Shown here one piece after another: positions 57,080 to 64,000 of a stretch of DNA of 64,000 nt; positions within the stretch are counted from its first letter, which is position 1, and the number at the start of each line of letters is the position of its first letter. Below the pieces are notes generated by a model, which had not been told where the DNA came from, did no database searches, and was given only the letters and a program-made list of their open reading frames with translations. Source of the stretch: Alteromonas hispanica (GTDB taxonomy: Bacteria; Pseudomonadota; Gammaproteobacteria; Enterobacterales; Alteromonadaceae); NCBI RefSeq assembly GCF_010500915.1, contig NZ_JAAAWP010000003.1, positions 62,001-126,000 of the forward strand, given 5' to 3'. The position numbers and the translations under genes are program-made.

Positions 57080-57431
57080 TGCGGGTCCTTAGCATTTACA
57101 TGGGTTTAATTTACTGTACTGATTTCAATACCGTATATAAGCAAAACTCTCTTTTTCATTCACTCTGAAATTCATCAGTAGATTTTCACTATATCAAAGG
57201 CAGAGCAACAAGTTGTTACAAGCTGTGTATTTTCACTATAAACGCTTTTTCTAAAGGGCACTGCATGCTAAAACGTAAAGGTCTGCGAGCTTTTTAGCAA
57301 TCAATGTAAAGCGCATAGCGACCTTGAGAACAAAAAGCAATCGCATAATATAAACTCCGACAGACCATCTTGTATAACTACCCTCAACATCAAAGATTGT
57401 GCTGCCGTTCGATAAAAGGATATATATTTCC
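57080..57431. other. 352-bp divergent intergenic region
   Basis: This lies between the RraA-like gene and the M13 peptidase. No gene, strong hairpin or clear promoter was recognised. AAGGA at 57415-57419 is the likely ribosome binding site of the peptidase, with a long spacing of about 12 bp. Confidence 0.5.
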
Positions 57432-59489
57432 ATGTTGCGTAACATAGTAAGCCTGAGCGTTGCATTAGCATTAGTAGCGTGCAGCCCGCAAACCACAGTG
57501 CCTGAGGCAGGTGTAGCTGCGGAAGTGAAAAAAGAAGCTTTATCTTCCGGAATCATTCAAGAGAACATGGACTTAAGCGTTAAACCCGGCAATGACTTTT
57601 TTCAGTATGTCAACGGCAAGTGGCTGGACACCTTTGAAATACCGGCAGACAAATCCAGCTACGGGTCTTTTGTGATCTTGCGTGATGAGGCACAAGATCA
57701 TGTTATGGATATTATAAAATCGTCGGCAGAGGGCGACTTTAAAGCCGGAAGTGACGAACAGAAAGTGGGTGACTTTTATCGCGCCTATATGGATACAGAT
57801 ACCCGCGACGCGTTGGGTATTACACCACTTGAGCCTGAGTTAGCAAAAATAGCAGATATCGAAAACTATTCCGACTTGGCCGCCTACTTTGCTTATGCAG
57901 CCCGCTATGGTTATGGCACTCCGTTCAGCCTTGCCCAATTTTCAGACCTGAAATCTCCACAAGAATACCTAATGTATACATGGCAGTCTGGTATTGGACT
58001 TCCAGAACGAGAATACTATTTTAAAGAGGACGAAACCTCTCAAGAAATACGCGATGCCTACGTAAAACATATTCAAACCATGTTTGAGCTAGCCGACTTT
58101 GATGCGCCTGAAGCTAGCGCAAAAATGTTGTTTGAGCTAGAAACCCGTATTGCAAACCTGCATATGAAAAAAGAGCAGGCGCGTAATTTCGCTGCCAACT
58201 ACAACAAACTCACTATTGATGAGCTCCGTGCGTTAATGCCCAACTTCGACTGGGACGCATACATTCAAAGCACTGGTATGACAGATTTAAACGAGTTGGG
58301 TGTGTTGCAAAAAGACTTCATGCAAAATATTGATGCCGTTATTCATCAAACCGCTATTGAAGACTGGAAAACATTCCTTCAATGGGGCCTGTTAAACGCA
58401 TCGGCGAGCAGGTTGACCACGGAATTAGACCAAGCCAACTTTAATTTTTATAGCAAAACACTTCGAGGCGTTGAAGAGCAGCAACCACAGTGGCGTCGCG
58501 CTGTAGATTTATCAAATGCGCATGTGGGCGAACTTATTGGCAAAGTTTACGTGAAACAACATTTTCCGCCTGAGGCCAAAGAGCGCATGATGGAGATGGT
58601 GAACAACCTGCTGCTTGCTTATAAGAGTAGTATTGAAGAGCTTGAGTGGATGACAGATGAAACCCGTAAAGAAGCGTTAGATAAATTATCGAAGTTCACG
58701 GTTAAAATTGGTTACCCAGACCAGTGGAAAGACTATTCAGCGCTGACTGTAGATGCTGGCGATTTGTTCGGTAACTTAAAGCGCTCGTCTGATGTTTTGT
58801 ATGCAGAGATGCTGAAAAAACAAGGTGGCCCAGTGTGGACGCACGAATGGGGTATGACACCACAAACTGTAAACGCTTATTACAATCCACCGCTTAACGA
58901 AATCGTATTTCCAGCCGCCATACTTCAGCCGCCGTTCTTTGATATGAATGCTGAGGACGCCGTTAATTACGGAGGTATTGGCGCGGTAATTGGTCATGAA
59001 ATTGGACATGGTTTTGATGACGCAGGCTCTACATTTGATGGCGACGGTGTGCTGCGCAACTGGTGGACAGATAAAGATCGCTCTGAGTTTGATGCCCGCA
59101 CCGCCAATCTTATAGCACAATATGATGCGTTTGAAGTGCTGCCAGATTTACACGTTAATGGAGAATACACACTTGGTGAAAACATTGGTGATTTAGGTGG
59201 TATTAGCATTGCGCTGAAAGCCTACCAATTGTCGTTAGACGGTAAAGAAGCGCCTGTGCTTGACGGCTTTACCGGCGATCAGCGAGTATTTTTAGGCTAC
59301 GGGCAAGTATGGGCTGGTAAGTATCGCGATGAGGCGTTGCGTAGCCAAGTGCAAACGGACACTCATTCACCGGCCAAATTCCGCACTAATGGCGCAGTTA
59401 GAAACGTGCCCGCGTTTTATAAAGCCTTCAACGTTACCGAAGACGATGCGCTGTATTTGGCACCAGAAAATCGCGTAAAAATTTGGTAA
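57432..59489 (+). CDS. M13 family zinc metallopeptidase lipoprotein (PepO-like)
   Basis: This is a 685-residue neprilysin-type peptidase. The N terminus MLRNIVSLSVALALVAC is a lipoprotein signal with Cys17, so the protein should be anchored to a membrane facing the periplasm or outside. The zinc motif is HEIGH at residues 522-526 and the third ligand is Glu583 in ENIGDLGG. The NAYYNPP block and the C-terminal substrate-binding region ending NRVKIW are also seen. The upstream in-frame start at 57399 would place the signal internally and is less likely. A terminator follows. Confidence 0.92.
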   Translation: MLRNIVSLSVALALVACSPQTTVPEAGVAAEVKKEALSSGIIQENMDLSVKPGNDFFQYVNGKWLDTFEIPADKSSYGSFVILRDEAQDHVMDIIKSSAEGDFKAGSDEQKVGDFYRAYMDTDTRDALGITPLEPELAKIADIENYSDLAAYFAYAARYGYGTPFSLAQFSDLKSPQEYLMYTWQSGIGLPEREYYFKEDETSQEIRDAYVKHIQTMFELADFDAPEASAKMLFELETRIANLHMKKEQARNFAANYNKLTIDELRALMPNFDWDAYIQSTGMTDLNELGVLQKDFMQNIDAVIHQTAIEDWKTFLQWGLLNASASRLTTELDQANFNFYSKTLRGVEEQQPQWRRAVDLSNAHVGELIGKVYVKQHFPPEAKERMMEMVNNLLLAYKSSIEELEWMTDETRKEALDKLSKFTVKIGYPDQWKDYSALTVDAGDLFGNLKRSSDVLYAEMLKKQGGPVWTHEWGMTPQTVNAYYNPPLNEIVFPAAILQPPFFDMNAEDAVNYGGIGAVIGHEIGHGFDDAGSTFDGDGVLRNWWTDKDRSEFDARTANLIAQYDAFEVLPDLHVNGEYTLGENIGDLGGISIALKAYQLSLDGKEAPVLDGFTGDQRVFLGYGQVWAGKYRDEALRSQVQTDTHSPAKFRTNGAVRNVPAFYKAFNVTEDDALYLAPENRVKIW

Positions 59490-59514
59490 TGCTCTAAAAA
59501 CCCTTAGCGCCTAA

Positions 59515-59555
59515 AAAAGGGCTCCTGATAATTTATTCAGGAGCCTTTATTATTT
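59515..59555 (+). terminator. Terminator after the M13 peptidase
   Basis: GGCTCCTGA at 59520-59528 pairs with TCAGGAGCC at 59537-59545, followed by TTTATTATTT. It lies between the M13 gene and the convergent ACT-domain gene and may serve both. Confidence 0.85.
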
Positions 59556-59566
59556 GGGTAAGCAGT

Positions 59567-60001
59567 TTAAGACCTGTCCGAAAGCGCCTTCAAGACGTTG
59601 CTGGCGCGTTGCGCTTTCGCAGACTGAACAAATATATGATCATGATGAAAAGCCGCCACTACGTTGGCACTTATACCGGCGTTGCTCAGCGCTGCACTCA
59701 CCGCCGCTGTCATGCCTACCGCATCAAGGCTTGAATGTACTTCGCAGGTAATACACTTAAACGGCCCCTCGCCTTTTAACCCATGCTGCTGCGCCAACTC
59801 GCGATCTAAAATTAGCGTCATACCTTCGCTTTCTCGAAACACGCCCTTTGCGTTAGTCAGCAATGTAGAAACAACTGAATTGCTAAACGCTTCATCAGGC
59901 GAAAACTGTGCCTCAGGCAAAGATACAAAAACATAATCTTCTTCGCTCACCACAGGCGACAAGTTTTTAAGAAGCAAAGCGAGTTCTTTTTCCGCTGACA
60001 T
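59567..60001 (-). CDS. ACT-domain protein (ACT_3 / DUF2241-like)
   Basis: This is a 144-residue soluble protein with two ACT-like modules. The blocks EDYVFVSLPEAQFSPDEAFS and ITCEVHSSLDAVGMTAAVSAALSNAGISANVVAAFHHDHIFVQ are characteristic. ACT domains bind amino acids; the ligand here is unknown. The ATG at 60001 has GAGG about 9 bp before it and is preferred to 60007. It is downstream of dbpA on the same strand, 63 bp away. Confidence 0.8.
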   Translation of the reverse strand: MSAEKELALLLKNLSPVVSEEDYVFVSLPEAQFSPDEAFSNSVVSTLLTNAKGVFRESEGMTLILDRELAQQHGLKGEGPFKCITCEVHSSLDAVGMTAAVSAALSNAGISANVVAAFHHDHIFVQSAKAQRASNVLKALSDRS

Positions 60002-60064
60002 GTTCATTTGCCTCGTGCTATTGCGAGCATGATTGTTACGACCTTACTTAGGCCATGAGATAGA

Positions 60065-61444
60065 TTAAAGCTTTTTCGCTCGAATGCGCTTACCTTTTAT
60101 TTTACCTTCGCGAAACTGTGTCATGGCTCGCTTAACGCTGCGCTGTTTTACCGCCACAAAACTTGCGCTGTTTTGCACCGCAATTTTACCCACATCTTCA
60201 AAGGGAATGCCGGCATCTTTGGTTAAGGCTCCAACAAGATCGCCAGGGCGAAGCTTTTGCTTTTTACCCGCACTTAGCGAGAGACAGGTAAACTCAGGCT
60301 GCGTAATTTTGTTTTTATGAAAGCGCAAGCTCTGGGCACCTTTAAGCGGAATATCCTCTTCTTGCAACACCTCTATTTTTCTTAAGAAGTGTTCTTCGTC
60401 TTCACTCACCAGAGTTATTGCTATACCTTTTGCGCCAGCTCTTGCCGTGCGACCAATTCGATGAATATGAACCTCGGGCTCTTCGCTTACAGTGTAATTA
60501 ATTACACAGGCAATATCGTCGATATCTAGCCCGCGAGCCGCTACGTCGGTAGCAACGAGAACCTGTAATGCGTCGCTGGCAAACTGCATAAGTACGGCTG
60601 TGCGTTCATGCTGTTCCATGTCGCCTTTTAGGCCCGCCGCACTAAATCCTTCTTCAACAAGCTCTTCTACTACTTCAGCCACTTGTATTTTTCGGTTACA
60701 AAACACTATGGCGTTTTTGGGCTGGTAGTCTGTTAACACCGCTTTTAACGCCTGAATACGAGTGTGGGGAAGAACGTTATAACCCAATTGGGTTATAGCC
60801 GGCTTGTTATCTTGAGATTCAACTTTGCAAGATACTGGGTCACGTAAATACTGATTCGCTACTCGCTCAATTTGCTCAGTAAAGGTGGCAGAAAATAACA
60901 GTGTTTGTACTTTTGATGACATGGGCGAAAAGATAATGCGCAGGTCGTCTTCAAACCCCATATCCAGCATTCTGTCTGCTTCGTCTAACACGCGAAAACG
61001 CACGTTTTTCAACGTAATTCTGCGCTTTTCAACATGATCCATAATACGCCCTGGCGTACCAACAATAATGTGTGGGCTATGCTTTAATGACTGAATTTGC
61101 GGCCCCATGGGCTTTCCACCGCACAGTGTAGTGACTTTTATGTTGCCAATTTGTTTTGCCGCTTGTCTAAATTGCTCCGCAACCTGGTCGGCAAGTTCAC
61201 GGGTAGGACAAAGTATAAGTGCTTGAGTGTTGAAGTCGTTAACATCAATACTTTCTAAAATAGGAATAACGAAACACAGCGTTTTGCCACTGCCAGTTTG
61301 CGCCTGACCTATAATATCCCTTCCCTGTAACGCGCTCGGCAAAGACTGCGCCTGAATAGGCGACAATTGATGGATGCCTTGAGCGTCAAGCGCTTTTACA
61401 ACTGCCGGGTTTATATCAAGGTCTTTAATTGTTTCAACTGTCAT
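60065..61444 (-). CDS. dbpA: ATP-dependent RNA helicase DbpA
   Basis: DbpA unwinds RNA during 50S assembly and is specific for hairpin 92 of 23S rRNA. The 459-residue protein has the Q motif (SPIQAQSLPSAL), AQTGSGKT, PTRELA, DEADRMLD and SATF, and the helicase C domain with ARGLDIDDIA and HRIGRTARAG. The C-terminal RNA-binding domain reads KLRPGDLVGALTKDAGIPFEDVGKI, which is diagnostic for DbpA. The start is ATG 61444, with GGA 8 bp before it; a TTG at 61456 is in frame but less likely. Confidence 0.95.
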   Translation of the reverse strand: MTVETIKDLDINPAVVKALDAQGIHQLSPIQAQSLPSALQGRDIIGQAQTGSGKTLCFVIPILESIDVNDFNTQALILCPTRELADQVAEQFRQAAKQIGNIKVTTLCGGKPMGPQIQSLKHSPHIIVGTPGRIMDHVEKRRITLKNVRFRVLDEADRMLDMGFEDDLRIIFSPMSSKVQTLLFSATFTEQIERVANQYLRDPVSCKVESQDNKPAITQLGYNVLPHTRIQALKAVLTDYQPKNAIVFCNRKIQVAEVVEELVEEGFSAAGLKGDMEQHERTAVLMQFASDALQVLVATDVAARGLDIDDIACVINYTVSEEPEVHIHRIGRTARAGAKGIAITLVSEDEEHFLRKIEVLQEEDIPLKGAQSLRFHKNKITQPEFTCLSLSAGKKQKLRPGDLVGALTKDAGIPFEDVGKIAVQNSASFVAVKQRSVKRAMTQFREGKIKGKRIRAKKL

Positions 61445-61484
61445 TTTTCTATCCAATGGGGAAATTCAAGCACTTGCTAGTGCG

Positions 61485-62534
61485 TTATATTGCTTGGAAA
61501 GCTGTCTTCAGCTTCCACTGTAGCGTTTGTCCGGCGTAAAAAGGCACCATGTCAGTACCATCTGCAAGAGTTACCTGCTCCGGCACATCCCAGTTTTCTT
61601 TCACTAAAGTCATTTTGGTTGTGTTTCGAGGCAAACCATAAAAATCTGGTCCGTAATGACTGGCAAACCCTTCTAACTTATCGAGCACACCTAATTGTTC
61701 GAAGACCTCTGCGTATAGCTCAATGGCAGACCATGCGCTGTAACATCCCGCACAACCACATGCATTTTCTTTTTTGTGTTTTGCGTGCGGCGCTGAATCG
61801 GTACCTAGAAAAAACTTCTTGTTGCCACTGGCTACCATTTCTCGCAATGCTTTTTGGTGCGTATTGCGTTTCAGTACTGGCAAGCAGTAATTATGAGGGC
61901 GTACACCACCTACCAATAAGTCATTTCGGTTGAGCAACAAGTGCTGAGGGGTAATTGTTGCCGCAACGAACTCGTTAGCCTGCGCGACAAACTCAGCGGC
62001 ATCGGCTGTAGTGATATGCTCAAACACCACTTTTAATTCTGGAAAGGCCGCAGTGATACGCGATAAATGTGTGTCGATAAACACTTTTTCGCGATCGAAG
62101 ATATCAATGTGGCTTTCGGTAACTTCGCCGTGAATAAGGAGTAAAAGCCCCTGCTCTTGCATGGCTTCAAAAACTGGGTAAAGCGCCTCAATGCCCTTTA
62201 CGGCAGCATCTGAGTTTGTTGTTGCTCCCGCAGGATAGAGTTTACACGCTGTAACACCTGCTTTTTTCGCGTCTATAATATCTTGCGGCGATGTTTCATT
62301 GGTTAAAAACAATGTCATTAGCGGCTCGAAGGTACTGCCTTTTGGACGAGCGGCTTCAATACGCGCTTTGTACTCCATCGCCATTGAGGCATTGACAACC
62401 GGGGGCACTAAATTAGGCATGACAATGGCACGTTGAAAGCAACGCGCTGTCGCAGGAACGGTTTCTTCCAGCATTTCATTATCACGAAAGTGCAGATGCC
62501 AATCATCAGGAGTGGTAATAGTTAACGTTTGCAT
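61485..62534 (-). CDS. pyrC: Dihydroorotase PyrC (class II)
   Basis: PyrC closes carbamoyl-aspartate to dihydroorotate in pyrimidine synthesis. The 349-residue protein has the zinc ligands in DDWHLHFRD, the carbamylated Lys in [23 protein letters not shown] and the Asp in [13 protein letters not shown]. The [12 protein letters not shown] segment has clustered cysteines. I chose the ATG at 62534 because its protein starts [16 protein letters not shown], as in family members; an ATG at 62549 also exists. It lies upstream of dbpA on the same strand. Confidence 0.95.
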   Translation of the reverse strand: MQTLTITTPDDWHLHFRDNEMLEETVPATARCFQRAIVMPNLVPPVVNASMAMEYKARIEAARPKGSTFEPLMTLFLTNETSPQDIIDAKKAGVTACKLYPAGATTNSDAAVKGIEALYPVFEAMQEQGLLLLIHGEVTESHIDIFDREKVFIDTHLSRITAAFPELKVVFEHITTADAAEFVAQANEFVAATITPQHLLLNRNDLLVGGVRPHNYCLPVLKRNTHQKALREMVASGNKKFFLGTDSAPHAKHKKENACGCAGCYSAWSAIELYAEVFEQLGVLDKLEGFASHYGPDFYGLPRNTTKMTLVKENWDVPEQVTLADGTDMVPFYAGQTLQWKLKTAFQAI

Positions 62535-62623
62535 GCCTAATTCTCTCATTACTTAAAAACGGTTTTGTATTCTGTTGCCCAACGTATTCTGTAACGTTTA
62601 GCGTTACAGCAAGTGTCGGTGGA

Positions 62624-63181
62624 CTAAGATTTCTTGGTATATGCCGCGATAATAACAATGCGCGTGCCATTTACTTTACCTTCAATGTGCAAAGGGTTAT
62701 CACAGAGGCTTATTCCCCTCACGGGTGTACCGCGCTTAGCGGTAAAGCCTGCACCTTTCACATTTAAGTCTTTCACTAAATGCACATTATCGCCGGTCTG
62801 AAGGGCCGTTCCATTGCAATCTAGCGTTGCATCTCGCTCAATGAGCCCTGCTTCAGCCCAGGTTCTCGCATCGTCATCTAGGTACATCATGTCTAATGCA
62901 TCTTGCGCCCACGTTTCACTACTTAAACGAGACAGCATTCTATAAGCAACCACCTGTACCGCTTGAGTTGGCGACCACATTGCGTCATTGAGACAGCGCC
63001 AGTGAAGAGGATCTAAGCTCTCTTCACCTTCAAATTTTGAGCGGCAGGTACCACAGGTAAAGATAGCGCTTCCGGCAGTTTCATCTGGTGATTCGGGCAC
63101 CATGTAAACTTCGGTTTCAGAGGTAGAATTACACAGTTCACAGGCATTGTTTGCTCTTGCTATTACGGCGTCTTGAAGCAC
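62624..63181 (-). CDS. PhnA domain protein (YjdM-like zinc ribbon)
   Basis: This is a 185-residue protein with an N-terminal zinc ribbon containing NACELCNS and TCGTCRSKF, and the C-terminal PhnA domain DLNVKGAGFTAKRGTPVRGISLCDNPLHIEGKVNGTRI. The family was once thought linked to phosphonate use, but this is not established, and no phn genes are near. The start is probably the GTG at 63181; the initiation signal is weak. The middle of the protein, about residues 60-115, is an extra helical segment compared with the short E. coli form. Confidence 0.85.
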   Translation of the reverse strand: MLQDAVIARANNACELCNSTSETEVYMVPESPDETAGSAIFTCGTCRSKFEGEESLDPLHWRCLNDAMWSPTQAVQVVAYRMLSRLSSETWAQDALDMMYLDDDARTWAEAGLIERDATLDCNGTALQTGDNVHLVKDLNVKGAGFTAKRGTPVRGISLCDNPLHIEGKVNGTRIVIIAAYTKKS

Positions 63182-63379
63182 AATTTAGATCTCAAAAATA
63201 AATTGTGTGCAATGATAGCATATTTTGATGACTATGATGCCAGCAACGAAGTAAGGCTTTTCGCTACAACTATAAGTATTTTTCGTCAGCCAATAACACT
63301 GACTACCCGACATTTACATTTTCGACGTGTTATCGCAGCTTTGTCATGTAAGGTAATACTATTGGTAAAACAGCGCCGT
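63182..63379. other. 198-bp intergenic stretch
   Basis: It lies upstream of the PhnA-like gene and downstream of the lipocalin, both on the minus strand. A short open frame on the plus strand crosses it into the lipocalin and has no start signal. No RNA gene or hairpin was recognised. Confidence 0.4.
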
Positions 63380-63913
63380 CTATTGGCTGTTTTGGTCGAC
63401 CCAGATCAGTTTTTCAGTGTCGTAACCCGCGTTTTCTGCAAACGACATTAACTCGGCTAACACATTGTCTGGCAGCGTTTTAGTTCTTGCGAGTAGCCAC
63501 AAGTAGTCTCTATCAGGACCTGTTACCAGTGCATACTGATAATTGGCTTTGTCGAGCTTCATCACTACATAACTTGCGTAGAACGGCCCAAAAAATGAGA
63601 CTTTAAGGTGTGCTGTAGTAGCTTCGTCTACGAAATACGCTGTTCCTTCTGCTTCTTCCCACTTTCCGGTGTCAGAGGCGTAGCCCTTGTTCACGACTTT
63701 AACGCCGCCATCATCTCGCATAGAGTATGTGGCAGTCACCTGAGTTAACCCCTCTTCAAAACTATGATCGTATCGCGCAAGCTCATACCATTGACCGAGA
63801 TACCGCTGAAGTTCAAACCCCTGTACGGGTTTCACACCGTCCGGCACGCTCGTACAACTTGCAAGCAAAGCAACAATAATAACAAGTAAAGGCCATCGTA
63901 AACTTAAGCGCAT
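63380..63913 (-). CDS. blc: Outer-membrane lipoprotein lipocalin Blc
   Basis: The 177-residue lipocalin has a lipoprotein signal with the lipobox LLASC (Cys at about residue 20). The fold signature is GQWYELARYDHSFEEGL near the N terminus, TATYSMRDDGGVKVVNKGY, and DRDYLWLLARTK in the C-terminal part. Blc-type proteins bind fatty acids or lysophospholipids and respond to envelope stress in E. coli. The gene is complete and ends 87 bp before the window end; the last bases contain no gene. Confidence 0.92.
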   Translation of the reverse strand: MRLSLRWPLLVIIVALLASCTSVPDGVKPVQGFELQRYLGQWYELARYDHSFEEGLTQVTATYSMRDDGGVKVVNKGYASDTGKWEEAEGTAYFVDEATTAHLKVSFFGPFYASYVVMKLDKANYQYALVTGPDRDYLWLLARTKTLPDNVLAELMSFAENAGYDTEKLIWVDQNSQ

Positions 63914-64000
63914 GGTAAATTCCTTAGTTCATACGTATTCATAGTGTTAGGTGTCGTATCTATCACCGCATTCATCCATACACCGCTTTTATTAAGCGAG

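Noticed and set aside
1..64000. CRISPR arrays, prophage, insertion sequences and rRNA genes
   Set aside because: None was seen: there were no regularly spaced repeats with unique spacers, no integrase or transposase genes, and no rRNA sequence.

Overview
The window is a chromosomal segment of a marine gammaproteobacterium, most likely Alteromonas or a close relative in the Alteromonadales. The evidence is the protein families (a PLP-type aspartate decarboxylase beside panBC, an SO_0444-type Cu/Zn permease, a DUF5916 outer-membrane protein), the moderate AT content, and the gammaproteobacterial order of the housekeeping clusters. No CRISPR array, prophage, insertion sequence or rRNA gene was seen. 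One tRNA gene (Trp) is present.

Layout. 1-8.8 kb: the start of rpoH (cut by the window edge), two paralogous EAL-HDOD genes, then ftsX-ftsE-ftsY, divergent rsmD, and a yjaG/marC pair. 9.1-19.9 kb: a lone 60-residue HTH protein, pepB, sfsA, then a same-strand run dksA-gluQ-pcnB-folK-panB-panC facing the convergent panP, followed by a degenerate EAL gene. 19.9-31.7 kb: an accessory stretch with a yadGH ABC exporter coupled to a TrmB-like methyltransferase, a CNNM protein, a Cu/Zn permease, a CstA family transporter, a PepSY-type membrane protein with a possible Fur site, an esterase, a TraB/GumN protein and a GH13 lipoprotein. 31.9-50.7 kb: the large translation/transcription cluster, all on the minus strand: tRNA-Trp-secE-nusG, then a two-gene signalling module (MetOD1-like protein plus PAS-GGDEF cyclase), then rplKAJL-rpoBC and rpsL-rpsG-fusA-tuf. 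50.8-64 kb: an ABC exporter, a DUF5916 outer-membrane protein, small metabolic proteins, an M13 peptidase lipoprotein, dbpA, pyrC, a PhnA-like protein and a lipocalin.

How the genes fit together. panB, panC and panP together can make pantothenate, with PanP supplying beta-alanine in place of PanD, which is not seen here. The transcription/translation cluster carries recognisable control elements: promoters with GC-rich discriminators before tRNA-Trp and rplK, the L10 leader before rplJ, an attenuator-like hairpin between rplL and rpoB, a terminator after rpoC, a leader hairpin before rpsL and a terminator after tuf. Four c-di-GMP-related genes lie inside or beside clusters that are otherwise conserved.

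The most unusual observations are a probable ATT start codon for pcnB, the cyclase/MetOD1 module inside the nusG-rplK junction, and the EAL-HDOD pair that splits ftsYEX from rpoH, with direct repeats upstream of two of the three EAL genes.
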